Assembly: GCF_004348895.1 (NCBI RefSeq)
Contig: NZ_RRZK01000009.1
Location: 248,001 to 312,000 of the forward strand
Length of the DNA: 64,000 bases
Direction: 5' to 3'
Origin: Pseudomonas vancouverensis
GTDB taxonomy: Bacteria > Pseudomonadota > Gammaproteobacteria > Pseudomonadales > Pseudomonadaceae
Position 1 is the first letter of the stretch; every line of letters starts with the position of its first letter. Shown here one piece after another: positions 11,719-24,543 of the stretch. The notes under the pieces were generated by a model, which worked only from the letters and a program-made list of their open reading frames with translations, was not told where the DNA came from and made no database searches. The translations under genes were made by a program, and so were the position numbers.

Positions 11719-13143
11719 TCAGGCCAGTGCTTGTGGGGAGACAGGTTCAACCGGCGCCATGGCGCTGCGTCGCGCCGAAAGCTCGGGCTGTGACTTCTGC
11801 AGGTACGCGCCAATGATCACCAGCACCGTGGTCAGGCCTAGCGTGGAGAGCAGTTCCGCGCGTTGGCCGGGGAAGGCCGCCATGATCGCGAAAATGGCCA
11901 GGATGAAAATGATCGTCAGGATTGTGAGGTAGGGGAACAGCCACATCCGCACTTCCAGTTTTTTGCCTTGAGCAACCAGTTTGCGACGCATGCACAATTG
12001 CGTGCAGGCGATCACCAGGTACATCAGCAACGCCAGCGCGCCGCTGGTGGCCAGAAGGAATTGAAACACCTCCTTGGGCAACAGATAGTTGGCAGTCAGT
12101 GCGGTCAGTGCTGCCAGCGATGTCAGGGCGACGGCCAATAGCGGAACGCCTTGGCGGGTCGTGCGCGACACGGCCTTGGGTGCATCGCCACGTCGGGCGA
12201 GTGAATACGCCATGCGCGAAGCGGTGTAGATGGCCGAATTCAGGCAACTGGTGACCGCCACCAGAACGACGATGCTCATGATTTGCGGCGCCCAGGGGAT
12301 GTTCATTGCGCTCAGCACGGCCTGGTAGGAGCCGTGTGCCAGGTCGGGTGCATTCCACGGAATCAGGCACACCACCACGAACATCGAACCCAGGTAGAAC
12401 AAGCCCAGGCGCCATACGACGGCGCGAATCGCTTTCTTGATGTTGGCTTTCGGATCCTTGGATTCGGCGGCGGCGATCGTCACCACTTCGCTGCCCTGGA
12501 AGCTGAACATCGCCGTCAGCAATCCAGCGACAATCGCCACATTGCCGTTAGGGGCAAAACCCCCGTTGGCGTAAAGATTGGAAAAGCCGCTGGTGGATGA
12601 GCCGGGCAGCAGGCCGAGAATGGCCAGCACGCCGAGGACAATGAAGCCGACGATCGACACCACCTTGAACAGCGACAGCCAGTATTCCAGGGTGCCGAAC
12701 GAGCCGACACTGAGGCTGTTGCAGAGGATCAGGGCAAAGGTGATACCGAAGGCTGCCATCCAGTGCGAAATGCCTAGCCAGTCGCCGAGGATGTTGCCGG
12801 CCACGATGGCTTCGATGGCAATGACCAGCACGTAGAACCACCAGTACAGCCAGCCGATGGAAAACCCGGCCCAGCGCCCGATGGCCTGATCCGCATAAGA
12901 AGAGAATGAGCCAGTGTCCGGCCGGGCGGTCGCCATTTCGCCGAGCATCTGCATGACCAGCACCACGATGATCGCGGCAAACACATAGGACACCAGTACC
13001 GCAGGGCCGGCGGCCGCAATGGCATTGCTCGAACCCACGAAAAGGCCGGCGCCGATCACGCCACCGATCGAGATCATCGTGACCTGTCGCCCTTTCAAGC
13101 CATTCCCTAGCTCGTTGTTAGCCTTGTCTTTGTCATCACGCAT
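11719..13143 (-). CDS. amino-acid/GABA permease, APC superfamily
   Basis: 474-residue inner-membrane transporter with about 12 hydrophobic segments. The first segment is MISIGGVIGAGLFVGSSNAI, the characteristic APC unwound helix. It then has GEMATARPDTGSFSSYADQAIGRWAGF and FSFQGSEVVTIAAAESKDP, features of the GabP/AnsP/ProY amino-acid transporter family. A short soluble N-terminus (RDDKDKANNELGNGLKGRQ) precedes it. The ATG has CGAGGT 8 bases upstream, and an AATAATAA motif lies at 13168-13175. It is the first gene of the cassette cupin-LysR-aminotransferase and likely imports their substrate. Confidence 0.9.
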   Translation of the reverse strand: MRDDKDKANNELGNGLKGRQVTMISIGGVIGAGLFVGSSNAIAAAGPAVLVSYVFAAIIVVLVMQMLGEMATARPDTGSFSSYADQAIGRWAGFSIGWLYWWFYVLVIAIEAIVAGNILGDWLGISHWMAAFGITFALILCNSLSVGSFGTLEYWLSLFKVVSIVGFIVLGVLAILGLLPGSSTSGFSNLYANGGFAPNGNVAIVAGLLTAMFSFQGSEVVTIAAAESKDPKANIKKAIRAVVWRLGLFYLGSMFVVVCLIPWNAPDLAHGSYQAVLSAMNIPWAPQIMSIVVLVAVTSCLNSAIYTASRMAYSLARRGDAPKAVSRTTRQGVPLLAVALTSLAALTALTANYLLPKEVFQFLLATSGALALLMYLVIACTQLCMRRKLVAQGKKLEVRMWLFPYLTILTIIFILAIFAIMAAFPGQRAELLSTLGLTTVLVIIGAYLQKSQPELSARRSAMAPVEPVSPQALA

Positions 13144-13167
13144 CGGCTTGTACCTCGAATCAGCGCA

Positions 13168-13175
13168 TTATTATT
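13168..13175 (-). promoter_or_regulatory. AAnAAnAA (Crc/Hfq-type) motif upstream of the APC permease
   Basis: The minus strand reads AATAATAA 24 bases before the permease ATG, matching the AAnAAnAA catabolite-repression motif recognised by Hfq with Crc in Pseudomonas. Motif match only. Confidence 0.4.
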
Positions 13176-13336
13176 GTCGTAACGCCGCAACGAGACGGCG
13201 ATGGCTCGTACCCTAAGCCTTAAGCGAGGCGCGCATTAGCCCCAAATGCTTCAAACAGGGTGTGACGACAGTTCACAAGTGCTGGGTCGATGGCCGGGTG
13301 ACAGGCTTGTCTTTGGCTGAAATCCAGACAAAAAAA

Positions 13337-13359
13337 ACGCCCCGAACCAGTCGGGGCGT
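13337..13359 (-). terminator. rho-independent terminator of aceA
   Basis: Perfect 9-base stem ACGCCCCGA (13337-13345) / TCGGGGCGT (13351-13359) with loop ACCAG, followed in minus-strand reading by eight Us (the A-run 13330-13337). It lies 68 bases after the aceA stop. Confidence 0.9.
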
Positions 13360-13426
13360 CAGATGTGCAGCGCTGCGGTTAGCTTTCTATTCGATCCGCA
13401 GCGGCTGTTGACTCAGGCGAAGCAGA

Positions 13427-14752
13427 TCAGTGGAACTGCTCTTCTTCAGTCGAACCGGTCAGAGCGGTAACCGACGACGAGCCGCCCTGGATCACAGTGG
13501 TCATGTCGTCGAAGTAGCCAGTGCCCACTTCCTGCTGGTGAGCCACGAAGGTGTAGCCTTTGGCGGCGTCAGCGAACTCTTGCTCTTGCAGTTTCACGTA
13601 GGCAGTCATGTCGTTGCGGGCGTAGTCGTGCGCCAGGTTGAACATGCTGTGCCACATGTTGTGAATGCCGGCCAGGGTGATGAACTGGTGCTTGTAACCC
13701 ATGGCGGACAGTTCACGCTGGAACTTGGCGATGGTCGCGTCGTCCAGGTTTTTCTTCCAGTTGAAGGAAGGCGAGCAGTTGTACGACAGCAACTGGTCCG
13801 GGTATTCCTTCTTGATCGCTTCAGCGAAGCGACGGGCTTCTTCCAGGTCCGGCTTGGCAGTTTCGCACCAGATCAGGTCGGCGTACGGAGCGTAAGCCAG
13901 GCCACGGGCGATTGCCTGGTCCAGACCGGCGCGTACTTTGTAGAAACCTTCCTGGGTGCGCTCGCCAGTCACGAACGGCTGGTCGTACGGGTCGCAATCC
14001 GAAGTCAGCAGGTCAGCGGCGTTGGCGTCGGTACGGGCCAGGATGATGGTCTGGGTACCGGCAACGTCAGCTGCCAGACGAGCTGCGGTCAGCTTCTGTA
14101 CGGCTTCCTGGGTTGGAACCAGTACCTTGCCGCCCATGTGGCCGCATTTTTTCACGGAAGCCAGTTGGTCTTCGAAGTGAACGCCGGCGGCGCCTGCTTC
14201 GATCATGCTCTTCATCAGCTCGTAGGCGTTCAGTACGCCGCCGAAGCCGGCTTCGGCGTCAGCGACGATTGGCGCGAAGTAGTCGATGTAGCCTGCGTCG
14301 CCCGGGTTCTTGCCGGCTTTCCACTGGATCTGGTCAGCACGACGGAAGGCGTTGTTGATGCGCTTGACCACGGTTGGAACCGAGTCCACCGGGTACAGCG
14401 ACTGGTCTGGGTACATGGATTCTGCGGAGTTGTTGTCCGCAGCCACCTGCCAGCCCGACAGGTAGATGGCCTGGATACCGGCCTTGACCTGCTGAACAGC
14501 CTGGCCGCCAGTCAGGGCGCCCATGCAGTTGACGAAATCTTTCTCTGGACGGAAGGCTGGCTTGGCACCCTGGGTAACCAGGTTCCACAGCTTCTCGGCG
14601 CCCATTTTCGCAAAGGTGTGCTCAGGCTGAACCGAGCCACGCAGACGGACGACGTCAGCAGCGGAGTAAGTGCGTGTCACGCCTTTCCAGCGCGGGTTTT
14701 CAGCCCAGTCTTTTTCGAGGGCTGCAATTTGCTGTTCGCGTGTCAGTGCCAT
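13427..14752 (-). CDS. aceA: isocitrate lyase
   Basis: Splits isocitrate into glyoxylate and succinate, first step of the glyoxylate shunt used on acetate and fatty acids. The 441-residue protein starts [20 protein letters not shown]; the longer upstream frame is unsupported. The catalytic signature [17 protein letters not shown] (about 192-208) carries the active-site cysteine, and the substrate region [21 protein letters not shown] is present. It stands alone with its own terminator. It competes for isocitrate with the Idh and Icd encoded about 8-11 kb to the right. Confidence 0.98.
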   Translation of the reverse strand: MALTREQQIAALEKDWAENPRWKGVTRTYSAADVVRLRGSVQPEHTFAKMGAEKLWNLVTQGAKPAFRPEKDFVNCMGALTGGQAVQQVKAGIQAIYLSGWQVAADNNSAESMYPDQSLYPVDSVPTVVKRINNAFRRADQIQWKAGKNPGDAGYIDYFAPIVADAEAGFGGVLNAYELMKSMIEAGAAGVHFEDQLASVKKCGHMGGKVLVPTQEAVQKLTAARLAADVAGTQTIILARTDANAADLLTSDCDPYDQPFVTGERTQEGFYKVRAGLDQAIARGLAYAPYADLIWCETAKPDLEEARRFAEAIKKEYPDQLLSYNCSPSFNWKKNLDDATIAKFQRELSAMGYKHQFITLAGIHNMWHSMFNLAHDYARNDMTAYVKLQEQEFADAAKGYTFVAHQQEVGTGYFDDMTTVIQGGSSSVTALTGSTEEEQFH

Positions 14753-15226
14753 GGGAGATAAACCTCGTCGCGTCTTTATGAAAAGTTGTTCTGCGGTGGA
14801 AAATTCCTGCGCTCGCTGACCAGAAGCTTTGGCGGTCAAGTCGGTATGGCGGGGAGGGCGACGGGATGAACGATGGGCTCGAGGGGAAGTGAGCAGGTAA
14901 AGGCGAACTGCGGGCGCATTCGGGCGTCGTGGGCCTTGGTACGAACATCAGTGTGCTGCCGGGTTACCTAATTACGCTTCCGTCCCTCGGGACAACTTCG
15001 TTCCAGTCGACAACCTCGTCAAACACACCTTGTGGGCGGTACAGACACGAAGCGGTTCGCGGGGGTAGGTGCGAACATCGCCTCGAAGGCCCTTGCCAGG
15101 GCCCCTGATTAGCGGGAGCGAGGCCATCATGCCTTTGCTTTTTTAACTCGTCAAACGTTTTGTAGTGCTTTTTTTCAAGCACTACATCTTTGGTCTAATA
15201 CGACTCGCCGGTCAGTTTTCGGTGCT
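14753..15226. other. gene-free spacer between aceA and the secretin-N-like gene
   Basis: 474 bases with no convincing coding frame. The aceA promoter should lie in the left part (14753-14950) but no strong -35/-10 pair stands out. At 15161-15186 there is a perfect 10-base inverted repeat TGTAGTGCTT / AAGCACTACA with a six-base pyrimidine loop; it may mark the 3' end of the upstream minus-strand gene, although no U-tract follows. A 72-codon frame at 14964-15182 (minus) has unusual composition and no recognised relatives. Confidence 0.4.
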
Positions 15227-15988
15227 TTAGTCCAGGGTGTCGACTTTTACCCGCAAGGTCATGTCATTGCGGCTCTGGGTCGAGTAGGTGCGGGTCTGGC
15301 CCTGTTTGTCGGCTAGCGTCTGGCCATTCATCCCGGCCAGCAGGATCCATTCACCCAGGCGCCCGGTGACCGTTGTGTCGGTGCTTTGCACGTTCACTAC
15401 ATCGGGACGTTCCTGGCTCATGCGGTCACGGTTGGTACTGATCGACAGGTGAACGATGTCGCCGGTGACGTTTGCCGTGACGTAGAACCCCTGGGTGACG
15501 TTGCGATACTGGGTCTGACTGCTGTAGCCGCCGTAGGAGTCGGTCTGGCTGCTGGTGATCGGCACGCTCTGGCCGACCTGGATCAACGCCGGTGTGCCTT
15601 CGCTGGCCTGCACTTGCTGAACACCGCCTTCGCGGCTGGCGGTGCTGTAGTCAATGATGCGGGTCTGGCTGGGTTTGGCGCCGTTCACCGAGTAGCCCTG
15701 GTTGCCTTGGCCATTGCTGTCGCTGGTGTCGACCGTGATCAGCAAGCGTTTGGGTGCCGTGTCGAGCTGCGCGAGCAAGGCCTTGAGCTCGTCGATCTTG
15801 CGTTGATCGGCGTTGACGATCAGTTGGCTGCCGTAGGCGCTGACCTGGCCATCCTTGCCGATGTAGTCCTGTGCTACAGGCAGCATATCGGCGCTGGTGT
15901 GGTATTTGAGGGGCACGATTTCCGTGGCTGCCACCGCCGAAAAGCTGCAGCCGAGGAGCAGGGTGGCGAGCAGGGTGCGTAGGGACAT
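15227..15988 (-). CDS. periplasmic protein with secretin-N/NolW-like domain
   Basis: 253 residues with a clear signal peptide (MSLRTLLATLLLGCSFSAVAA, cleavage near 21). Residues about 22-75 (IVPLKYHTSADMLPVAQDYI..QLIVNADQRKIDELKALLAQLD) resemble the secretin N1/NolW ring-building domain, where two such motifs join into a beta-alpha-beta unit. The rest is Ser/Thr/Gln-rich and beta-predicted (GYSSQTQYRNVTQGFYVTA, TVTGRLGEWILLAG), again like a secretin core fragment, but the length is far short of a full secretin. No partner secretion genes are nearby. The function is unknown. Confidence 0.7.
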   Translation of the reverse strand: MSLRTLLATLLLGCSFSAVAATEIVPLKYHTSADMLPVAQDYIGKDGQVSAYGSQLIVNADQRKIDELKALLAQLDTAPKRLLITVDTSDSNGQGNQGYSVNGAKPSQTRIIDYSTASREGGVQQVQASEGTPALIQVGQSVPITSSQTDSYGGYSSQTQYRNVTQGFYVTANVTGDIVHLSISTNRDRMSQERPDVVNVQSTDTTVTGRLGEWILLAGMNGQTLADKQGQTRTYSTQSRNDMTLRVKVDTLD

Positions 15989-16067
15989 GTCCGTTATCTC
16001 CGCGATCTAGAGGCTTGATATTGCCAGTTTGTCGGCCTGAGGTGATGGTAGTTGAATCCTGGGCAGC

Positions 16068-16103
16068 AAAACGCCCCGGCATCGGTGGATGTCGGGGCGT
16101 TTT
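16068..16103 (-). terminator. terminator after the roxA-GNAT operon
   Basis: Long stem AAAACGCCCCG (16068-16078) / CGGGGCGTTTT (16093-16103), extendable inward by CATC/GATG past one mismatch. A/T flanks make it functional in both directions. It lies 129 bases after the GNAT stop and upstream of the secretin-N-like gene. Confidence 0.75.
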
Positions 16104-16121
16104 GGAGTGAGCTTGAGGCCG

Positions 16122-16219
16122 TCATCGCGAGCAAGCTCGCTCCCACAGTGGTTCTCTATCTGACACAAAATCCATGTCCACTGGAGATCCCTTGTGGGAG
16201 CGAGCTTGCTCGCGATAGC
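16122..16219. repeat. REPIN: two inverted REP sequences
   Basis: The left half has TCGCGAGCAAGCTCGCTCCC (from 16124) and the right half its inverted copy, GGGAGCGAGCTTGCTCGCGA (about 16197-16216), about 45 bases apart. This is the doublet architecture of Pseudomonas REPINs, between the secretin-N-like gene and the GNAT gene. Confidence 0.85.
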
Positions 16220-16231
16220 TACGCCTGCGTC

Positions 16232-16657
16232 TCAAGCCGAATGGCGAACCATATCGACATGCGGAATCCCGGCTTCCAGGAACTCCTCGCTGACCATGCT
16301 GAAACCCAGGCGCTCATAGAACGCCGTGGCCTGGACCTGGGCGCTGAGCATTTGCTGCTTCAGCCCGCGCTCCTCGGCTTCGCCGATCACCGCTTGCATC
16401 AGTGCATCGCCGACTTTCAGGCCACGCCAGTCCTTGAGTACCGATACCCGGCCGATGTGACCATCGGGCAACAGGCGCGCGGTGCCGATCGGAAAGTCAC
16501 CTTCGAAAGCGAGGAAATGCACGGCGGTGGCGTCATCGGCATCCCACTCCAGTTCTGGAGGCACGCACTGTTCGGCGACGAATACCGTTTCACGAATGCG
16601 CCGGATCTCGGCGTTGTCCTTTTGCCAGTCTGCGACACGTACGTGAATCTTATTCAT
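16232..16657 (-). CDS. GNAT family N-acetyltransferase
   Basis: 141 residues from MNKIHVRVADWQKD. The acetyl-CoA-binding segment is LPDGHIGRVSVLKDWRGLKVGDALMQAVI (motif A, V-x-x-x-x-R-G-x-x-x-G variant), followed by the C-terminal ATAFYERLGFSMVSEEFLEAGIPHVDM. The pattern is of the ElaA/YjcF-like subgroup. The start overlaps the roxA stop by 8 bases, so both genes form one transcript. The substrate is unknown. Confidence 0.88.
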   Translation of the reverse strand: MNKIHVRVADWQKDNAEIRRIRETVFVAEQCVPPELEWDADDATAVHFLAFEGDFPIGTARLLPDGHIGRVSVLKDWRGLKVGDALMQAVIGEAEERGLKQQMLSAQVQATAFYERLGFSMVSEEFLEAGIPHVDMVRHSA

Positions 16658-17819
16658 CGGCAAACCCCAGGCTTCCTTGCTTGACCAGTTCACACAGCAG
16701 GCCGCGGCCGTCTTCATCGCTCAGCCATGGGCCAAGGTTGTCGGTGTGCAGGGCGTCGGCGGCGCAGATCATCTTCAACAGCTCGCGCAGTTTGCCCGGC
16801 AGGTAGCGGCTCTGGCCGCTGGCGAACAGCAGCAGGTCATCATCGACTTCCGACCAGGCCAGGCGTGCGCTCGGGTTGCGGATCAGCACGGCGCCGTCTT
16901 CCAGCGCGTTGAGCACGTCGTCTTCGGCAAGATCTTCCGGGCCAACGACCAGTTCAGGGTAGCGCGGCTCGGTCATGTACTGGCCGAACCAGGTCAGCAG
17001 CAGGCGCTCATCGCTCATGTGCTCGGCCAGCAGGCTTTTCAGGCGATCCAGGGCATCGTGCTGAATCTGATGCGGATCGGCGGCCGGCTGGGCGTCAGCG
17101 TCGGTGTAGCGCTCTTCGTCCGGCAGGAACTGGCTGAGGAAGTCGGTGAAGTGGGTCAGCACTTCAGCGGCGCTCGGCGCGCGGAAGCCGACCGAGTAGG
17201 TCATGCAGTCATCGACCGCGATGCCGCAATGGGCCAGGCGTGGCGGCAGGTACAGCATGTCGCCCGGTTCCAGGACCCATTCTTCGGTCTGCTCGAATTC
17301 GGCGAGGATGCGCAGGTCCGCGTGTTGCAGCAGCGGGCTGTCGGAGTCGCACATCTGGCCGATTTTCCAGTTGCGCTTGCCGTGGCCTTGCAGCAGGAAT
17401 ACGTCGTAGTTGTCGAAGTGTGGACCGACGCTGCCGCCCGGCGCTGCGAAGCTGATCATCACGTCGTCGACGCGCCAGCTCGGCAGGAAGCGGAAGTTTT
17501 CCAGCAACTCGCTGACTTCCGGTACGAACTGGTCGACGGCTTGCACCAGCAGGGTCCATTCACGCTCTGGCAGCTTGCTGAATTCGTCTTCGGCGAACGG
17601 GCCGCGGCGCAGTTCCCAAGGGCGTTCGCCGTGCTCGATCACCAGGCGCGATTCGACTTCTTCCTCGAGGGCCAGGCCGGCCAGTTCGTCGGCGTCGATC
17701 GGGCTTTCGAAATCAGGAATTGCCTGACGGATCAGCAGTGGTTTTTTCTGCCAGTAGTCGCGCAGGAACTCGCGTGCCGTGATGCCGCCCAGAAGTTGCA
17801 GAGGAGTGTCAGGATTCAT
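16650..17819 (-). CDS. roxA: cupin/JmjC 50S ribosomal protein L16 arginine hydroxylase (YcfD-type)
   Basis: 389-residue Fe(II)/2-oxoglutarate oxygenase. The start chosen is MNPDTPLQLLGGITAREFL; a frame-extending ATG eight codons upstream is less likely. N-terminal YWQKKPLLIRQAIPDF is typical of YcfD. The iron triad is His and Asp in GPHFDNYDVFLLQGHG and a distal His in LPPRLAHCGIAV. The family hydroxylates an arginine of ribosomal protein L16. The C-terminal winged-helix-like part (about 270-389) is also present. It is upstream of the GNAT gene, overlapping by 8 bases. Confidence 0.9.
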   Translation of the reverse strand: MNPDTPLQLLGGITAREFLRDYWQKKPLLIRQAIPDFESPIDADELAGLALEEEVESRLVIEHGERPWELRRGPFAEDEFSKLPEREWTLLVQAVDQFVPEVSELLENFRFLPSWRVDDVMISFAAPGGSVGPHFDNYDVFLLQGHGKRNWKIGQMCDSDSPLLQHADLRILAEFEQTEEWVLEPGDMLYLPPRLAHCGIAVDDCMTYSVGFRAPSAAEVLTHFTDFLSQFLPDEERYTDADAQPAADPHQIQHDALDRLKSLLAEHMSDERLLLTWFGQYMTEPRYPELVVGPEDLAEDDVLNALEDGAVLIRNPSARLAWSEVDDDLLLFASGQSRYLPGKLRELLKMICAADALHTDNLGPWLSDEDGRGLLCELVKQGSLGFADE

Positions 17820-17862
17820 GTGTAACCTATTGAAAAAAAGCACTTTTCAGACGGGAATAAAA

Positions 17863-17883
17863 ACGCCCGGCGCGGCCGGGCGT
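17863..17883 (-). terminator. terminator of purB
   Basis: Stem ACGCCCGG (17863-17870) / CCGGGCGT (17876-17883) with loop CGCGG. The A-rich flank at 17857-17863 gives a U-rich tail on the minus strand. It lies 23 bases past the purB stop. Confidence 0.85.
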
Positions 17884-17905
17884 CTTATCGGGGTCTAACG
17901 GTCGA

Positions 17906-19363
<1,458 letters not shown>

Positions 19364-19400
19364 TTACGCGTATTGCGATGTGTTGCGCTATCGATGCGAG

Positions 19401-20024
19401 TTATTCGTTACGCATCAATGGGTAAAGTTCTTTGAGCAATTTGCGCCGGCTGAACACCAACTGCCAGCGATGGCCGCCCAACTGTCGCCACAGGCGCGCA
19501 GAACGGATGCCGGCCAGCAACAGGGCGCGGATTTTCGAGGCGTTGCTGGGTTGCTGCAGGTTGCGCATGTCGCCGTGCACCTGGATGCGCTGGCGCAGGG
19601 TGCTGAGGGTGTCCTGGTACAGCGCGCCACAGGCGGCAATGACGTTTTCGTGGGCCGGGCCGAAGTGTTCGACCTGGGACTGGATCTGCGGCAGGCGCTT
19701 GCCAATGATGTCGAGCATGTCGTTGCGCTTGGACAGCTGGCGCTCGAGGCCGAGCATGGCCAGGGCATAACGCAACGGCTCGCGCTGCAGGGCGCTCGGA
19801 TCGCGTTCGAGGGCGCCGATCAGGGCGCGATAACCTTCACGCAGGTTGAGGTCGTCGCCGCCGTAGACTTCCAGGGTGTCCTTGGGGTCGCGAATCAGCA
19901 GGCTGCCGAGCATGCAGGTCAGGCCCGCTTCGTTGGTCTGGCCGGTTTTGGCAATCCTGTCCACCAGCACCGCGGCGAGAAACACGCCGCCCAGTGCTGT
20001 CAGTTGCTCCTGGGTCGGGCTCAT
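19401..20024 (-). CDS. hflD: high-frequency lysogenization protein HflD homolog
   Basis: 207 residues from [20 protein letters not shown], an all-helical peripheral membrane protein. The family pattern includes [23 protein letters not shown] near the start and [33 protein letters not shown] near the end. In E. coli HflD affects lambda CII stability; its role in Pseudomonas is not defined. The ATG overlaps the mnmA stop by 4 bases. Confidence 0.93.
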   Translation of the reverse strand: MSPTQEQLTALGGVFLAAVLVDRIAKTGQTNEAGLTCMLGSLLIRDPKDTLEVYGGDDLNLREGYRALIGALERDPSALQREPLRYALAMLGLERQLSKRNDMLDIIGKRLPQIQSQVEHFGPAHENVIAACGALYQDTLSTLRQRIQVHGDMRNLQQPSNASKIRALLLAGIRSARLWRQLGGHRWQLVFSRRKLLKELYPLMRNE

Positions 20025-21154
20025 AGGGCCTGACCTTTGCTCGTCCACGGCTCTGCCACTTCGATGACGCCGCCGCCAAGGCAGACTTCACCGTCGTAGA
20101 ACACCACGGACTGGCCTGGGGTGACCGCGCGTTGCGGGTCATCGAAGGTGGCGCGGTAGCCGGTGGCGGTTTTTTCCAGGGTGCAGGGTTGATCGCCCTG
20201 ACGATAACGAACCTTGGCGGTCAGCTTGCGTGGCTGGCTCAGGTCGATCGGGTTGACCCAGTAGATGTCCGAGGCGAGCAGGGCGCGGGAGAACAGCCAC
20301 GGATGGTCGTTGCCCTGGCCGACGATCAGTTCGTTGTGCTCCAGATCCTTGATCAGCACGTACCACGGCTCGTCGCTGGCGTCTTTCAGGCCGCCGATGC
20401 CAAGGCCCTGGCGCTGGCCGATGGTGTGATACATCAAGCCGTGATGGCGGCCGATGATTTCGCCTTCGGTGGTCTTGATCTCGCCCGGTTGCGCAGGCAG
20501 GTACTGCTTGAGGAAGTCGCTGAAGCGGCGTTCGCCGATAAAGCAGATCCCGGTGGAGTCCTTTTTCTTTGCCGTGGCCAGTTCGTACTTTTCGGCAATC
20601 GCGCGCACCTGGGGTTTTTCCAGCTCGCCGACCGGGAACAGGGTCTTGGCGATCTGCTCACCGCCGACGGCGTGCAGGAAGTAGCTCTGGTCCTTGTTCG
20701 GGTCCAGGCCCTTGAGCAGTTCGGTGCGGCCGTCGATGTCGCGGCGACGCACGTAGTGGCCGGTGGCGATCAGGTCGGCACCGAGCATCATGGCGTAGTC
20801 GAGGAACGCCTTGAACTTGATCTCGCGGTTGCACAGGATGTCCGGGTTCGGCGTGCGTCCGGCCTTGTATTCGGCCAGGAAATGCTCGAACACGTTGTCC
20901 CAGTACTCGGCGGCGAAGTTGGCGGTGTGCAGCTTTATGCCAATCTTGTCGCACACGGCTTGCGCATCCGCCAGGTCGTCCATGGCGGTGCAGTATTCGG
21001 TTCCGTCGTCTTCTTCCCAGTTCTTCATGAACAGGCCTTCCACTTCATAGCCCTGCTCGATCAGCAGGAGAGCGGAAACGGAGGAGTCCACGCCGCCGGA
21101 CATGCCGACAATGACGCGCTTCTTTTGTGTGTCAGAAGGGGCTGGATCACGCAT
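20021..21154 (-). CDS. mnmA: tRNA-specific 2-thiouridylase MnmA
   Basis: Makes the 2-thio group of (c)mnm5s2U34 in Lys, Glu and Gln tRNAs, with sulfur from the TusABCDE relay; tusDCBE lies at 42064-43445. 377 residues with the PP-loop [17 protein letters not shown] (about 15-31). The catalytic cysteines are in [16 protein letters not shown] and [12 protein letters not shown], and [20 protein letters not shown] is conserved. The ATG lacks a strong ribosome-binding site, so a start one or two codons inside is possible. Confidence 0.98.
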   Translation of the reverse strand: MRDPAPSDTQKKRVIVGMSGGVDSSVSALLLIEQGYEVEGLFMKNWEEDDGTEYCTAMDDLADAQAVCDKIGIKLHTANFAAEYWDNVFEHFLAEYKAGRTPNPDILCNREIKFKAFLDYAMMLGADLIATGHYVRRRDIDGRTELLKGLDPNKDQSYFLHAVGGEQIAKTLFPVGELEKPQVRAIAEKYELATAKKKDSTGICFIGERRFSDFLKQYLPAQPGEIKTTEGEIIGRHHGLMYHTIGQRQGLGIGGLKDASDEPWYVLIKDLEHNELIVGQGNDHPWLFSRALLASDIYWVNPIDLSQPRKLTAKVRYRQGDQPCTLEKTATGYRATFDDPQRAVTPGQSVVFYDGEVCLGGGVIEVAEPWTSKGQAL

Positions 21155-21213
21155 AGGGATTCAATGAGTGTCTTGAAAAAGGACGCGATTCTAACAGGCT
21201 CGGGCCTGCAAGG

Positions 21214-21660
21214 CTAAAGAGAAGGACGGATCAATTCGAGGCCGAAGCGCAAGCCGGCCAGATAATCGTCGATGCAGCGGATGATCAACTCGCTGCGCCA
21301 GTTATCCCGTTGGGTCATTAATTCCTCACGGGTCAGCCACTTGGCGCCGACGATGCCATCGTCCAGTTGGTATTCGGGGTTGTGTTTCAAGGCCTTGGCG
21401 ATGAAGCAGACCCTTTGGTAAGTCACGCCGTTGCTCGGCGCGGTGTAGAGATAAATGCCCAGTACGCCGGTCGCTTCGACGTCCCAGCCGGTCTCTTCGA
21501 GGGTTTCGCGCACGGCGGCTTCGGTCAGGGTTTCATTCGGGTCCAGGTGACCGGCCGGCTGGTTGAGTACAACGCGACCGTGCTTGAGTTCTTCGACCAT
21601 CAGGAAGCGGCCGTTGTCTTCGACGATGGTGGCGACGGTGATGTGGGGTTTCCAGTCCAT
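21214..21660 (-). CDS. nudJ: NUDIX hydrolase, NudJ type
   Basis: 148 residues. The NUDIX box GHLDPNETLTEAAVRETLEE continues TGWD (about 37-60) and matches GX5EX7REUXEEXGU. NudJ of E. coli hydrolyses nucleoside di- and triphosphates and thiamine pyrophosphate precursors, and its gene is likewise next to mnmA. The position directly before mnmA-hflD-purB, 59 bases away, supports the same assignment. Confidence 0.88.
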   Translation of the reverse strand: MDWKPHITVATIVEDNGRFLMVEELKHGRVVLNQPAGHLDPNETLTEAAVRETLEETGWDVEATGVLGIYLYTAPSNGVTYQRVCFIAKALKHNPEYQLDDGIVGAKWLTREELMTQRDNWRSELIIRCIDDYLAGLRFGLELIRPSL

Positions 21661-21711
21661 GGGGTTTCCTCGGATTCGGGTGTGACGGCATTCTACTGTT
21701 TAAACCGATCA

Positions 21712-21738
21712 CCTGTGGGAGCTAGCCGCTCCCACAGG
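21712..21738. repeat. single REP-like palindrome
   Basis: CCTGTGGGAGC (21712-21722) pairs with GCTCCCACAGG (21728-21738) across TAGCC. It is a shortened member of the GTGGGAGC REP family between nudJ and idh. Confidence 0.7.
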
Positions 21739-21778
21739 CGCTGAGTGTTTATTCAGCATTGTGTGAGGCCCGGAAAGC

Positions 21779-21807
21779 ACAAACCCCGGCGCAGGGCCGG
21801 GGTTTGT
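21779..21807 (-). terminator. terminator-like hairpin after idh
   Basis: Perfect 12-base stem ACAAACCCCGGC / GCCGGGGTTTGT with loop GCAGG, 18 bases past the idh stop. The tail on the minus strand is GCTTTCC, so it is imperfect but strong by stem. Confidence 0.7.
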
Positions 21808-21824
21808 GATGTTCCCTTACAACC

Positions 21825-24543
<2,719 letters not shown>

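Noticed and set aside
14964..15182. 72-codon frame upstream of aceA
   Set aside because: Crosses an inverted repeat, biased composition and no ribosome-binding site.
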